A stretch of 64,000 nucleotides of DNA from positions 173,721 through 237,720 of the forward strand of contig JACRLX010000002.1 of NCBI GenBank assembly GCA_016235165.1, written 5' to 3'. The position numbers and the translations under genes are program-made. Shown in pieces: positions 17,446 to 26,234 of this stretch; positions within the stretch are counted from its first letter, which is position 1, and every line of letters begins with the position of its first letter. A model generated the notes under the pieces. That model was given only the letters and a program-made list of their open reading frames with translations. It ran no database searches and was not told the origin of the DNA. Source of the DNA: Rhodocyclales bacterium. Its GTDB lineage: Bacteria; Pseudomonadota; Gammaproteobacteria; Burkholderiales; Rhodocyclaceae.

Positions 17446-18212
17446 GCGATGCGATCAAGTTCTCCCGGACTGGCGGTATTTGTCATATCGAGATGGCGCG
17501 CCCGGAGAAAAAGAACGCCCTCACCGCCGCCATGTACCAGGCCATGGCGGATGCCCTTGCCGAGGCGGAACAGAACCCGGACGTGCGTGTGATCCTGATT
17601 TCCGGCAGCGGCGGCGTATTTACCGCGGGTAACGATCTGGCCGACTTCCTGGCTACGCCGCCCATGGATGGCAGCGCGCCCGTATTCCGCTTCATCAAGG
17701 GCTTTGCGGAACTGGAAAAACCTTTTGTCGCGGCCGTCGAAGGGGCCGCGATTGGCGTCGGCACCACCATGCTGTTGCACTGCGACCTCGCCTATGCCAG
17801 CGTCAACGCGAAATTCGGCCTGCCCTTTGCCAGTCTGGGACTGACGCCGGAGGCTGCGTCCAGCCTGCTGCTGCCTCTGCGCGCCGGCTACGCCCGCGCC
17901 GCCGAGCTTTTGATGCTGGGCGAGATCTTCAGCGCCCAGACCGCGATGGACCTTGGAATCATCAACGGCGTATTGGCCGAGGGCCAAGCACTGGATCATG
18001 CTTTCGAGCGCTGCCGCAAGCTCTGCCTGCAACCGGCATCGTCGGTACGCCTGACCAAGGCATTGCTGAAGCGCTCGCAGCGGGCATTGATTGCCGAAAC
18101 CATGCGCGAGGAAGCCGATGTTTTTCGTCAGCGGCTGGTCTCGCCGGAAGCCAAGGAAGCCTTTGCCGCATTTTTCGAAAAGCGCAAACCCGACTTCAGC
18201 AAGTTCAGCTAG
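17442..18212 (+). CDS. enoyl-CoA hydratase/isomerase family protein
   Basis: 256 residues; the start overlaps the GST stop (ATGA). Crotonase-fold features: 'RPEKKNALTAAMYQAM', oxyanion-hole segments 'SGSGGVFTAGNDLADF' and 'AVEGAAIGVGTTMLLHCDLAYAS'. In classical hydratase ECH-1 two catalytic Glu residues occur; here the second region reads 'FGLPFASLGLTPEAASS', with one Glu after the Pro, as in isomerases/ECI-like members. So an isomerase or other crotonase activity is as likely as hydration. Acts on acyl-CoA made by the upstream ligase (inference). Confidence 0.88.
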   Translation: MSDAIKFSRTGGICHIEMARPEKKNALTAAMYQAMADALAEAEQNPDVRVILISGSGGVFTAGNDLADFLATPPMDGSAPVFRFIKGFAELEKPFVAAVEGAAIGVGTTMLLHCDLAYASVNAKFGLPFASLGLTPEAASSLLLPLRAGYARAAELLMLGEIFSAQTAMDLGIINGVLAEGQALDHAFERCRKLCLQPASSVRLTKALLKRSQRALIAETMREEADVFRQRLVSPEAKEAFAAFFEKRKPDFSKFS

Positions 18213-18243
18213 TTTCGGCCGGGGCGGGCCAAGAGCCCGATGC

Positions 18244-18256
18244 TAGAATTCGCGCC
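18244..18256 (+). promoter_or_regulatory. tRNA-Ser promoter -10 and GC-rich discriminator
   Basis: TAGAAT followed by TCGCGCC, 6 to 18 bases before the mature tRNA. The same 13 bases occur upstream of tRNA-Val (46111-46123, minus strand). A GC-rich discriminator is typical of stringently controlled stable-RNA promoters. Confidence 0.5.
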
Positions 18257-18261
18257 CCGAT

Positions 18262-18351
18262 GGATGGGTGGCAGAGCGGTTGAATGCACCGGTCTTGAAA
18301 ACCGGCGAAGGTGCAAGCCTTCCGTGGGTTCGAATCCCACCCCATCCGCCA
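18262..18351 (+). tRNA. tRNA-Ser (anticodon UGA)
   Basis: 90-nt class II tRNA. Acceptor GGATGGG pairs with CCCATCC, discriminator G, encoded CCA. Anticodon stem CCGGT/ACCGG encloses loop CTTGAAA with anticodon UGA; a long variable arm follows, and the T arm has GTTCGAATC. Confidence 0.95.
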
Positions 18352-18514
18352 TGCACCTGCCATGCAAATCAGTTTTTTGCGCGTTCGCGTTGAGCCGATG
18401 GTTCTTGGCTCACGGCCGCAGCGCCATCCTGTTGCAACACCAAGACCCAAGACACAAAGAAGCACTCCACGCCTTATCCGCAGGGGTACCGAAAATGCTT
18501 GTCGAGCCATCGTG

Positions 18515-18931
18515 CTACCTGATCATCCATTCACCACCACATTTTCGGCACCGGGCACGCAACCAGATTCCGCCGCCTTGTTTTTCCAGCGCCAAATCGC
18601 CGCCATCAGGCATCGGCCTGGGGCCGGAGGATTCCACTGAAAACTTTGCATAAGCCTTGCATTCGGGACACGCTGCCTGTTCTCCAAGGCGTTCGGCGAT
18701 CTCCAGCATCAGACGATAACGCCGCCAGCTATATAGCGTGACAAGCAATCCCGCTGCCAGAAGCAAGACTCCGCCTCGTCGTTCAGAAACGGCCCCGCCA
18801 ACAAGCTCGACCCCGCTGATCAAGACGATAAGTCCGAGGAACCAGCTGAGAAGCCAGGCATGGCATTCGACAAGCTGCCGCTCATACCAGTGCCTGAAGC
18901 CCTTGGTGCGTATCCGATCGAGCGAAGCCAT
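18515..18931 (-). CDS. membrane protein with C-terminal zinc-ribbon-like cysteines
   Basis: 138 residues from the ATG at 18931, preceded by GGAGGG. Two hydrophobic segments (about 28-50 and 55-75: LLSWFLGLIVLISGVELVGG and GGVLLLAAGLLVTLYSW) anchor it in the membrane. The soluble C-terminus has CPEC and CRKC about 45 residues apart, a likely zinc ribbon. Function unknown. It is transcribed toward the tRNA-Ser gene and away from the Bax-inhibitor-1 gene. The 160 bases between this gene and tRNA-Ser hold nothing recognisable. Confidence 0.7.
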   Translation of the reverse strand: MASLDRIRTKGFRHWYERQLVECHAWLLSWFLGLIVLISGVELVGGAVSERRGGVLLLAAGLLVTLYSWRRYRLMLEIAERLGEQAACPECKAYAKFSVESSGPRPMPDGGDLALEKQGGGIWLRARCRKCGGEWMIR

Positions 18932-19053
18932 ATCTCGTCCCTCCATCGAGCGCGGCGAGAATGAGCACATCCGCCATCCCCGGCAAGCAAGCTCCGCTCG
19001 CTCGGCCCGAGCTACATTACTGCCCGTATTCTCCTTGCGAATCCTGGGCCACG

Positions 19054-19059
19054 TATAAT
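19054..19059 (+). promoter_or_regulatory. -10 box upstream of Bax-inhibitor-1 gene
   Basis: TATAAT in the context CACGTATAATGAC, 87 bases before the start codon. The nearest -35-like hexamer (TTGCGA, 19035-19040) is too close (13-base spacer), so only the -10 is supported. Confidence 0.35.
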
Positions 19060-19145
19060 GACTTGGGTTGCATTCTGGAATTGGAACTCTTGGAATGCAA
19101 GGTAGTCGAAACCAGAGTAGCCCAATCAGGAGATCTCGCTACACC

Positions 19146-19838
19146 ATGGAAAACATCCAGAATTTTCCTCGCACCGCGACGCAGGATATCCCGCTACAGC
19201 AACAGCGCGTATTGCGCAACACCTATGCGCTGCTTGCGCTTTCAATGGTGCCCACGGTGCTTGGCGCGCTGGCGGGCATTCAGTTGAAGTTTTCCTTGTT
19301 CGCCGGCAGCCCGCTGATTTCATTCTTGATCTTCCTCGGCGTGGCCTGGGCCTTCATGTGGGGAATCGAGCGCAACAAGAACAGCGGCCTTGGTGTTGCC
19401 TTACTGCTGGGCTTCACCTTCTTCATGGGGCTGATGCTCTCGCGCATTCTCCAGGTGACCCTGGGCTTTGCCAACGGTGGCACCCTGATCGCCATGGCGG
19501 CGGGAGGAACCGGCGCGATTTTCTTCAGCCTGTCGGCGCTTGCCTCGACCACCAAACGTGACTTCTCGAATCTTGGCAAGTTTCTGTTTGCCGGCGTAAT
19601 TCTGCTGCTGGTGGCAATCCTGGCGAATATCTTCCTCCAGATTCCCGCCTTGGCGCTTGCCATCTCCGCCATTGCCGTCGTTATCTTTTCCGCCTATATC
19701 GTGTATGACATCAATCGCATCGTACATGGTGGCGAAGACAACTACATCACGGCAACACTGGCGGTGTATCTCGACGTCTACAATGTTTTCGTCAGCCTGC
19801 TTCAGCTTCTGATGGCGTTTGCCGGGGAACGCGACTGA
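19146..19838 (+). CDS. Bax inhibitor-1/YccA family membrane protein
   Basis: 230 residues from the ATG at 19146. Seven hydrophobic segments are visible from about residue 20 to the C-terminus, and the C-terminal part 'AYIVYDINRIVHGGEDNYITATLAVYLDVYNVFVSLLQLL' is the conserved BI-1 signature with acidic residues that form the pH/Ca sensor. In Escherichia coli the relative YccA modulates the FtsH protease. The stop is followed by repeat copy 3 and then a strong terminator, so the gene is probably monocistronic. Confidence 0.92.
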   Translation: MENIQNFPRTATQDIPLQQQRVLRNTYALLALSMVPTVLGALAGIQLKFSLFAGSPLISFLIFLGVAWAFMWGIERNKNSGLGVALLLGFTFFMGLMLSRILQVTLGFANGGTLIAMAAGGTGAIFFSLSALASTTKRDFSNLGKFLFAGVILLLVAILANIFLQIPALALAISAIAVVIFSAYIVYDINRIVHGGEDNYITATLAVYLDVYNVFVSLLQLLMAFAGERD

Positions 19839-19839
19839 C

Positions 19840-19866
19840 GCAAAAGTCGGCGCTGGCGGTACGGCA
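19840..19866 (+). repeat. dispersed repeat copy 3
   Basis: GCAAAAGTCGGCGC, TGGC, variable triplet GGT, ACGGC. It begins one base after the Bax-inhibitor-1 stop codon and ends directly before the terminator stem. It matches copy 2 without mismatch over 22 bases (CAAAAG to ACGGC). Confidence 0.85.
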
Positions 19867-19868
19867 AA

Positions 19869-19897
19869 GAAAACGGCAGCCAAGGCTGCCGTTTTTT
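19869..19897. terminator. bidirectional rho-independent terminator
   Basis: Stem AACGGCAGCC/GGCTGCCGTT with a 2-base loop, an A run before it and a T run after it. It lies between the convergent Bax-inhibitor-1 gene and rlmD and can serve both. Confidence 0.9.
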
Positions 19898-19909
19898 CCG
19901 CCTATCGAA

Positions 19910-21214
19910 TTACAACCTGCGTTCAAACAAAGCGATGGATTCGAGATGAGAGGTCTGTGGAAACATGTTGGCGATGCCGGCCGCGGACAGGCGATAGGAC
20001 TTTTCGTGCACCAGCACCGCGGCATCGCGGGCCAGCGTTGCCGGATTGCAGGAGACGTAAACGATGCGTTCGGGGACGCCCGTCGCGGGTAGCGCATTGA
20101 CGACCGCGATGGCGCCCTCTCGCGGCGGATCGATCAGCAGTTTGTCAAATGGCCCGAGCGCGGCAAAACTGCCTTCGGTTGCCTCGAACAGGTTGGCGAC
20201 ACCAAACTCGCAACTCGCCGCCAGCCCGTTCCTCGCTGCATTCTCACGCGCCCGCTCAACCAGCGCCCTGCTGCCTTCGATACCAAGGACGCGTGCCCCC
20301 AGCCTGGCTATTGGCAAGGTGAAATTTCCAAGCCCGCAAAACAGGTCGCCGATTCGATCTCCTGGCTGCGGCCCCAACAGGGACATCGCCCGTCGCACCA
20401 GCATCCGGTTGATACCGTGATTGACCTGCGTAAACTCGGTGGGATGGAAGTTCAGCCGCAATCCGAAATCAGGCAAGTCATAGGCCAAGGCCGCAGCATC
20501 CGCCGGATAGAACAGGCGCACGGAATCGACACCTGCCGGTTGCAGATACCAGATCACGCCATGCCGGTCGGCGAAACTCCTGAGCAGGTCTTCATCACCA
20601 GTGGTCAGGGTTTCCAGGTGACGTAGTACCAGCACAGTGCTGGCGCCGCCAACCGCAACCTCAACCTGTGGCAAGCGATCCGGTCGGGACATCGCACTGA
20701 CCAGCCGCTTCAGGTCCGGAATCAGGGCGGAAACGTTCCCCGGCAGGATTTCGCAGGAATCCATCACCGCCACAAAGCTGCTGTGCCTTTCGTGGAAGCC
20801 GACCAGGGCGCCGCCTTTGCGTGGAACCATGCGTACCGATAATCGGGCGCGCAGCCGGTATTCCCATGGCAGCCCGGATATCGGCGGAAGAATCTGATCC
20901 GCCCGGAGGCGCGCAATATGCCAGAGCGCATCCTCGAGCACCCTCTGCTTGGCGGCGGTTTGTCCCGACGGATGCAGGTGTTGCATCGAACAACCGCCGC
21001 AATGGCCAAAATGATGGCAACGCGGTACAACCCGCTGGCTGGATGCACGGAGAATAGCGACCGCGCAGGCGTTCTCGTACTTTGGCTTGCGTCGATAGCT
21101 CGCGTACTCGACAAGCTCGCCGGGCAGCGCCCCCTCGATGAAAATGGCCTTGCCGTTAACATGGGCAAAACCACGTCCGTCGTGATCCAGCGACTCCACC
21201 TCGGCAATCGGCAT
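19910..21214 (-). CDS. rlmD: 23S rRNA (uracil-1939-C5)-methyltransferase
   Basis: 434 residues from the ATG at 21214. N-terminal TRAM domain (about 1-60), then the Cys cluster [10 protein letters not shown] plus an earlier Cys for a [4Fe-4S] site, and a C-terminal SAM-methyltransferase domain with '[15 protein letters not shown]', '[10 protein letters not shown]' and the catalytic '[12 protein letters not shown]' (Cys nucleophile). This order is that of RlmD/RumA, which methylates U1939 of 23S rRNA. The gene is divergent from the next one, sharing a palindromic -10 region. Confidence 0.9.
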   Translation of the reverse strand: MPIAEVESLDHDGRGFAHVNGKAIFIEGALPGELVEYASYRRKPKYENACAVAILRASSQRVVPRCHHFGHCGGCSMQHLHPSGQTAAKQRVLEDALWHIARLRADQILPPISGLPWEYRLRARLSVRMVPRKGGALVGFHERHSSFVAVMDSCEILPGNVSALIPDLKRLVSAMSRPDRLPQVEVAVGGASTVLVLRHLETLTTGDEDLLRSFADRHGVIWYLQPAGVDSVRLFYPADAAALAYDLPDFGLRLNFHPTEFTQVNHGINRMLVRRAMSLLGPQPGDRIGDLFCGLGNFTLPIARLGARVLGIEGSRALVERARENAARNGLAASCEFGVANLFEATEGSFAALGPFDKLLIDPPREGAIAVVNALPATGVPERIVYVSCNPATLARDAAVLVHEKSYRLSAAGIANMFPQTSHLESIALFERRL

Positions 21215-21242
21215 TTCCGTCCCCGGTCCCCAAAAAGGCCGC

Positions 21243-21254
21243 CGATTATAATCG
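21243..21254. promoter_or_regulatory. palindromic -10 element shared by divergent genes
   Basis: CGATTATAATCG is a perfect palindrome that offers TATAAT on both strands (21247-21252 plus, 21245-21250 minus), between rlmD (starts 21214, minus) and the next gene (starts 21305, plus). No good -35 hexamers are seen. Confidence 0.4.
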
Positions 21255-21304
21255 CGCGATACAAACAGCCGGAGGCGGGCCGGCAAGTCAGGGAGAGGCC
21301 GATC

Positions 21305-21787
21305 ATGGAACCGATATACAGGTTGATGACCAACGAAGCGGATTATCGCGCCGGCTGTGCCGAGGTTCTCCGGCTTGCCGAACGTGAAATTCGTATTTTC
21401 GACCGCGGCCTTGTGGCCGTGCGACTCGATGAACCGCAGCATGCCGACTGGCTGGCCGATTTTCTTGCAGCCGACCGCAGCCGGCAAATTCGAATCGTGC
21501 TGCACGAGCCCGAAACCGTACGCAAACACGTGCCGCGAGTGATGCAATTGCTTGCCAGCTTCTCTCATCAAATGGAGACGCGAGAAATTCCGGACAATCT
21601 AAGGCATCTGGCGGACACCCACATACTTGTCGATCATCGGCATGGTGTGCGACGTTTCCAATTCGACCAGCCGCGTTCGGCTCTGATTGTCGAAGACCCC
21701 CCGGCCATCAGTCCCTGGTGGGATCGCTTCTCGGAGCTGTGGGAACAATCGCACGCCTGCCTCGGCGTCAATGCCACCGGCCTGTGA
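21305..21787 (+). CDS. conserved protein of unknown function
   Basis: 160 residues from the ATG at 21305; no signal peptide or membrane segment. The sequence has '[28 protein letters not shown]' and '[19 protein letters not shown]', a pattern that loosely recalls a phospholipase-D-like fold with an His/Asp active-site strand, but the HKD motif itself is absent. I cannot assign a function. Divergent from rlmD. Confidence 0.7.
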   Translation: MEPIYRLMTNEADYRAGCAEVLRLAEREIRIFDRGLVAVRLDEPQHADWLADFLAADRSRQIRIVLHEPETVRKHVPRVMQLLASFSHQMETREIPDNLRHLADTHILVDHRHGVRRFQFDQPRSALIVEDPPAISPWWDRFSELWEQSHACLGVNATGL

Positions 21788-21851
21788 TTCGAAACGCGCG
21801 ACAGGCGGTTTTTCGCTCGTTTGATTCTCGCGCCAATTCAAGCAAACACGC

Positions 21852-21857
21852 TATAAT
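21852..21857 (+). promoter_or_regulatory. -10 box upstream of Ala/Pro-rich lipoprotein
   Basis: TATAAT in the context ACGCTATAATTACAT, 76 bases upstream of the lipoprotein start. The -35 region is unclear. Confidence 0.4.
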
Positions 21858-21933
21858 TACATGTTGCCGGGTCGCTCCCGACAAAAAATTTTCCGTAATA
21901 CTTTTCAGCTCCTTATCGATAAAGGAAATACTC

Positions 21934-22263
21934 ATGAAGAACTCCCTCCTCGTTGCCTCCCTCCTCGCGCTTGGCCTCGCCGCTTGCGGCAAGCAAGAAG
22001 CTCCCAAGCCTGTCGAGCCGCCCAAGGCCGAAGCACCGAAGCCCGCGGCCGAAGCTCCCAAGCCTGCTGATGCCCAAGCTGGCACGGCTGGCGCTCCCGC
22101 TGCTGCTGGCGCTCCCGCTGCTGCTGGCGCTGCCGCCCCGGCCGCTGCTCCCGCAGCCGGTGCTGCTCCGGCTGCGGCGCCTGCCGCTGCTCCGGCTGCT
22201 GCTCCCGCCGCTCCGGCTGCTGCCGCTCCGGCTGCCGCTCCCACTGCCCCGGCCAAGAAGTAA
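21934..22263 (+). CDS. Ala/Pro-rich low-complexity lipoprotein
   Basis: 109 residues, start preceded by AAAGGA. The lipobox LGLAAC puts the lipidated Cys at about residue 18. The mature part is a short charged stretch (KQEAPKPVEPPKAEAPKP) then almost only Ala, Pro and Gly with repeated GAPAAA units. This looks like a flexible spacer or periplasmic surface protein; no catalytic domain. It is encoded by runs of near-identical GCTCCCGCTGCTGCTGGC units, which are prone to slip, so length may vary between strains. A strong terminator follows. Confidence 0.8.
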   Translation: MKNSLLVASLLALGLAACGKQEAPKPVEPPKAEAPKPAAEAPKPADAQAGTAGAPAAAGAPAAAGAAAPAAAPAAGAAPAAAPAAAPAAAPAAPAAAAPAAAPTAPAKK

Positions 22264-22276
22264 GCCTCTGCAATGG

Positions 22277-22309
22277 AAAAAGCCAGCCTTCGGGCTGGCT
22301 TTTTTTTTG
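22277..22309. terminator. rho-independent terminator
   Basis: Stem AGCCAGCC/GGCTGGCT with a TTCG tetraloop, A run before and nine T after. Serves the lipoprotein gene on the plus strand and, from the other side, the convergent MBL gene. Confidence 0.92.
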
Positions 22310-22311
22310 CC

Positions 22312-23073
22312 CTAAATTTCCCGCCAGTCGAACCCAGCCGCTTGGCTGGCAATACCAATCCACGCGGGATCACAGTTCAGGACGTTGCACAACGCAGCGC
22401 GTGCCAGTTCCGGCGTGTTGTTCTGTTCGGAAAGGTGAGCGGCAATGACATGGCGCAAACGCGAACTATCGACTCGCGCCAGCAGCGAGGCCGCCGCCGT
22501 ATTGTCCAGATGCCCCAGCGAGCCAGCAATCCGCTGCTTTAGCGCATAGGGATAGTTACCGCTCGCCAGCATTGCTGAATCATGGTTGCATTCGAGCACG
22601 AGCGCATCGCAGCAATCCAGCATGGCCACCATATGTGGCGTGACATGACCGGCATCGGTCAGCACACCCAAACGGGATGCCCCATCCGTCAACACATACT
22701 GAACAGGCTCACGGGCATCGTGAGGAACCGGAAACGGCTGAATCGACAAGCCGCCAAGTTCGAAGGAGCAATGCCCGTCAATTGTCGATGCCTCGACACC
22801 CGAGGCATGACCACGACATGCGGCGCGCGTACCGGCCGTCATCATCAGCCTCCAGCCGAACCGGCCGGAACACGCGAAGGCGCCGCCCACGTGATCGCGG
22901 TGTTCGTGGGTTACCAGGATGGCGTCAACACCGGATTCAGGCACAGCCAAGCGCGCGAGACGGCGCGACGTTTCGCGCGGCCCGAACCCGGCATCGATCA
23001 GAACGCGCGTCTTTCCCGACTCGACCAGCAGGGCATTGCCCCGGCTACCGCTGCCGAGCGATGCAAAGCGCAC
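22312..23073 (-). CDS. MBL-fold metallohydrolase, YycJ/WalJ-like
   Basis: 253 residues from a GTG at 23073. The metallo-beta-lactamase motif THEHRDHVGG is at about residue 56, with upstream 'LGSGSRGNALLVESG' typical of the YycJ/WalJ branch, thought to be an exonuclease-type hydrolase. Further metal ligands are likely in 'VPHDAREPVQYVL' and 'ECNHDSAML'. Cytoplasmic. Last gene of a dapA-bamC-MBL run (gap to bamC 11 nt). Confidence 0.85.
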   Translation of the reverse strand: MRFASLGSGSRGNALLVESGKTRVLIDAGFGPRETSRRLARLAVPESGVDAILVTHEHRDHVGGAFACSGRFGWRLMMTAGTRAACRGHASGVEASTIDGHCSFELGGLSIQPFPVPHDAREPVQYVLTDGASRLGVLTDAGHVTPHMVAMLDCCDALVLECNHDSAMLASGNYPYALKQRIAGSLGHLDNTAAASLLARVDSSRLRHVIAAHLSEQNNTPELARAALCNVLNCDPAWIGIASQAAGFDWREI

Positions 23074-23084
23074 CGAAAATCGGC

Positions 23085-24230
23085 CTACTTGAGCTGTTCG
23101 TGCAGCAGGCCAAGAATCCGCTTCGACGTCTCCGAACGATCGATCCCGCCCTCGCGACTCAACACCTCGACCCGGGTCGCCTCACCCTCGGTTTTCAGGT
23201 GAATCCGGTATTGCGCCTGGGTAGGTTTGCCACTATCGCTCCCCCGCCAGAAGGCCAGTTTGGACAGGAAGCCCTTTTCGTCCTTCTTCTTGTTGTCGAT
23301 TTCCGGATCGACGTAACGCACGAAATACAGACCTTGCGTGCGGTCCCTGTCCTCGACGGTAAAGCCAACCCGATCGAGGGCCAAGCCGACACGTCGCCAA
23401 GCTCTGTCGAAAGATTCCTCAAGCACGACAGCGCCCGCGCCATCGGACGAACGCGCAAGTCTGGCGCGATCGGTTCGCTGATCCGCCGCAACCATGGCTT
23501 TCGCGCGCGCCTCGTCAACACCCAGACGCACCATCAGGCGCCGCAACATCTCTGCTTCGAGTTCCGGATCCGCAGGACGCGGCTGCCAGCGCGTTTCGCT
23601 GCGGCCTTCGTTGGTGTAGATCTCGTACATGCCACGATGACTGATATAGATCTCGACGGTGCCCGGCTCGGCGCCTTTCTCCATACGGGTACGAAACTTG
23701 TCGCGTTCAGGTGTGGAGTAAACGCTGTCGAACACCTTGCCGATCGTGCCGCGGATGATGTCTTGCGGCAGTTTGGCACGGTTTTCGGCCCAATCCGTTT
23801 CCATGATGCCGGCATCGGGAAGCTCCACGTTCACCAGGAATCCGAGTTCCTGCCAGAACTCCTTGACTCCCGGCCACAAGCGCTCGGGACTGCCGCCAAC
23901 AACCAGCCAACGTTGCGTGCCCGATCGCTCGATGCGCATCTTGTCAACCTGTGGGAGTACTTCTTGCGCCGTACTGGTGCGAGCCTGCCCGCCGCGCTCG
24001 ACCGAATACGCCGAATAGGTTGCGCTGCCCTTGCTTGCGGCAACGTCAGGCACGGTATAGCGCTCGTCCCGGCTTTGCTGCGTCAGATCCGGAGGAATTT
24101 CCAGGGGTGGCAATTTGCCCGCGGACTTGTATTCGATCTTTTTCGATTCCGGCAGGATGCTACCGCTGCAACCCGCCAGAAATCCCGACACCACAAGGCC
24201 AAGCACAAAAAGGTAAAAGGGCTTTTTCAT
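23085..24230 (-). CDS. bamC: outer-membrane protein assembly factor BamC
   Basis: 381 residues from the ATG at 24230. Lipoprotein signal with lipobox FLAGC; the unstructured N-terminal stretch 'YKSAGKLPPLEIPPDLTQ' is the conserved BamC segment that binds BamD. Two helix-grip domains follow (about 110-210 and 240-381). BamC is a lipoprotein subunit of the BAM complex at the outer membrane. The order dapA-bamC is the same as in many proteobacteria. The gap to dapA is 16 nt. Confidence 0.9.
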   Translation of the reverse strand: MKKPFYLFVLGLVVSGFLAGCSGSILPESKKIEYKSAGKLPPLEIPPDLTQQSRDERYTVPDVAASKGSATYSAYSVERGGQARTSTAQEVLPQVDKMRIERSGTQRWLVVGGSPERLWPGVKEFWQELGFLVNVELPDAGIMETDWAENRAKLPQDIIRGTIGKVFDSVYSTPERDKFRTRMEKGAEPGTVEIYISHRGMYEIYTNEGRSETRWQPRPADPELEAEMLRRLMVRLGVDEARAKAMVAADQRTDRARLARSSDGAGAVVLEESFDRAWRRVGLALDRVGFTVEDRDRTQGLYFVRYVDPEIDNKKKDEKGFLSKLAFWRGSDSGKPTQAQYRIHLKTEGEATRVEVLSREGGIDRSETSKRILGLLHEQLK

Positions 24231-24246
24231 CACTCGATTGTTCAAG

Positions 24247-25131
24247 TCAGATTGCAATGCCGGCCTCTCGCATGGCAGCACGAACCCGTTCGTGGCATTC
24301 CGGCGACAACCGGGTCATCGGCAAACGAAGGCCGCCTTCCGCCAAGCCCATTTGCTGCAAGGCCCATTTGGCCGGTATCGGATTGGCCTCGATGAACAAG
24401 TTGCGATGCAGACCGATCAGTTGCTGGTTAAGTTCCCGGGTCAGGCGCGCATCGCCCGCGAGCGCCGCCGCGCACATTCGATGCATCAGGCGCGGAGCGA
24501 CGTTCGCCGTGACCGAAATCGACCCCTTGCCCCCCATCAGCATCAGGGCCGGAGCCGTCGGATCATCGCCACTGAACACGCTGAAGGCGGCCGGTGCGCG
24601 CTTGAGCAGATCGAAGCCGCGCTCGATGTTGCCGGTGGCGTCCTTGATGCCGATCACGCCCGGAATCTGGGCCAAGCGCAGGACGGTATCGGTGCCGAGG
24701 TCGGCCACGGTGCGCCCGGGCACGTTGTACAGGATGAGCGGCAATTCCACCGCTTCGGCGATGGCCTTGAAATGCAGGAAAAGACCTTCCTGGGTCGGCT
24801 TGTTGTAATACGGAACGACCGACAAATGCGCATCCGCGCCGGCCTGCCGGGCAAACCGGGCAAGTTCGATCGCTTCCTTGGTCGAATTGGCCCCGGTACC
24901 CGCGATGACCGGAATGCGGCCGCCGATGCGACGCACCGCGGTTTCGATCAGCGCACAATGCTCCTCGACATCGACCGTCGGCGACTCGCCGGTGGTGCCA
25001 ACCACCACCACGGCGTCGGTGCCCTCGGCGACATGCCAATCGAGCAGCCTCTCGAATCCCGGCAGATCGAGCGAGCCGTCCTCATGCATCGGAGAAATGA
25101 TGGCCGGAATGGAACCCTGAATGGTCTTCAT
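24247..25131 (-). CDS. dapA: 4-hydroxy-tetrahydrodipicolinate synthase
   Basis: 294 residues. Features of the class I aldolase: '[12 protein letters not shown]' (the Thr-Thr-Gly-Glu pyruvate-binding motif), '[10 protein letters not shown]' (catalytic Tyr) and 'LYNVPGRT' followed by '[11 protein letters not shown]' whose Lys forms the Schiff base with pyruvate. It condenses pyruvate with aspartate semialdehyde in lysine and meso-DAP synthesis, in the cytoplasm. First gene of the dapA-bamC-MBL operon. Confidence 0.95.
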   Translation of the reverse strand: MKTIQGSIPAIISPMHEDGSLDLPGFERLLDWHVAEGTDAVVVVGTTGESPTVDVEEHCALIETAVRRIGGRIPVIAGTGANSTKEAIELARFARQAGADAHLSVVPYYNKPTQEGLFLHFKAIAEAVELPLILYNVPGRTVADLGTDTVLRLAQIPGVIGIKDATGNIERGFDLLKRAPAAFSVFSGDDPTAPALMLMGGKGSISVTANVAPRLMHRMCAAALAGDARLTRELNQQLIGLHRNLFIEANPIPAKWALQQMGLAEGGLRLPMTRLSPECHERVRAAMREAGIAI

Positions 25132-25228
25132 GTATGTATCCGAAATTCAATGTGCCGCCGCTGCGCGCGGCGGCAAGATCGTTGATTTTAACCGATCGCT
25201 GGAAGCGACCCCGCCGCGCAACGCGCGC

Positions 25229-26155
25229 TTACAAATCGGCCAGAACCTTGACGTGGGTAACCACGCTGCGCGCCAGCGCGGAAAGCACGTAGCCCCCTTC
25301 CAGCAGGGAAACAATGCGCCCCTTGCTGTATTCGTTGGCCAGTTGTTTGAGCTGTTGTGTCACCCAGGCGTAGTCGGATTCGACCAGGCCCAGCGAGGCC
25401 ATGTCGTCTTCATAGTGCGCATCGAAGCCGGCGGAAATGAAGATCATTTCGGGCTTGAACTCCCGCAGGCGCGGCAGCCAGACATCGGATACCACCATGC
25501 GGAACTCGTCGCCGCGCGTGCCCGCCGGCAGGGGCACATTGCACATGTTCGGCGCCGGATTCTCGGTGCCGCAGTAGGGATAGAAGGGGTGCTGGAAAAT
25601 GCTCGCCATCAGCACGCGCGAGTCGCCGGCGAAAATCTGTTCGGTGCCGTTGCCGTGATGCACGTCGAAATCGACGATCGCCACGCGCGACAAATTCCAC
25701 GCTTCCAGCGCGTGCCGTGCGGCCACCGCGACATTGTTGAAGAAGCAGAAGCCCATCGCCCTGGCGCTCTCCGCGTGATGGCCGGGCGGGCGAATCGCGC
25801 AGAAGGCCGTTTGCGCCTCGCCGCGCATCACCAGGTCGGTGGCATGGCATCCGGCACCCGCCGAACGCAAGGCCGCCTGAAGCGTGCCGGGCGACATGGC
25901 GGTATCCGGATCGAGATGCACGATGCCGTGCGTCGGGCTGCTGTTCCTGACATGCTCGACGTATTCGCGTGGATGAACACGCATCAGTTGCGCATCCTCG
26001 GCCAGGGGCGCGTCATGAAACTGGAGATAGACGTCAAGGCCCGATGCGATCAGGCGGTCGTTGATGGCGCCGAGCCGATCCGGGCACTCGGGATGGTGGG
26101 CTCCCATGTCGTGCTGCCAGCAATCGCGGTGGGTAATGAATGCGGTAATCGTCAT
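25229..26155 (-). CDS. histone deacetylase family (acetoin utilisation/acetylpolyamine amidohydrolase-like) protein
   Basis: 308 residues from the ATG at 26155. The deacetylase core is intact: 'IRPPGHHAE' with the His-His dyad, 'VDFDVHHGNGTE' with the Asp and His zinc ligands, and 'SAGFDAHYED' with the second zinc Asp. Bacterial members deacetylate acetylated lysines, polyamines or other small amides. It is convergent neither with dapA nor linked to it; the divergent neighbour is the MoxR gene. No Shine-Dalgarno is obvious. Confidence 0.88.
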   Translation of the reverse strand: MTITAFITHRDCWQHDMGAHHPECPDRLGAINDRLIASGLDVYLQFHDAPLAEDAQLMRVHPREYVEHVRNSSPTHGIVHLDPDTAMSPGTLQAALRSAGAGCHATDLVMRGEAQTAFCAIRPPGHHAESARAMGFCFFNNVAVAARHALEAWNLSRVAIVDFDVHHGNGTEQIFAGDSRVLMASIFQHPFYPYCGTENPAPNMCNVPLPAGTRGDEFRMVVSDVWLPRLREFKPEMIFISAGFDAHYEDDMASLGLVESDYAWVTQQLKQLANEYSKGRIVSLLEGGYVLSALARSVVTHVKVLADL

Positions 26156-26234
26156 GACGGAGGTCTTGCCCGATGTCTTACAATGTGGCGAAAGACCTAT
26201 TATCCAACAAAGTTCCAGCAAAACCCCGCCCCCA

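Noticed and set aside
18352..18514. Possible small gene after tRNA-Ser
   Set aside because: Frames here lack a ribosome site and have no coding bias; taken as intergenic.
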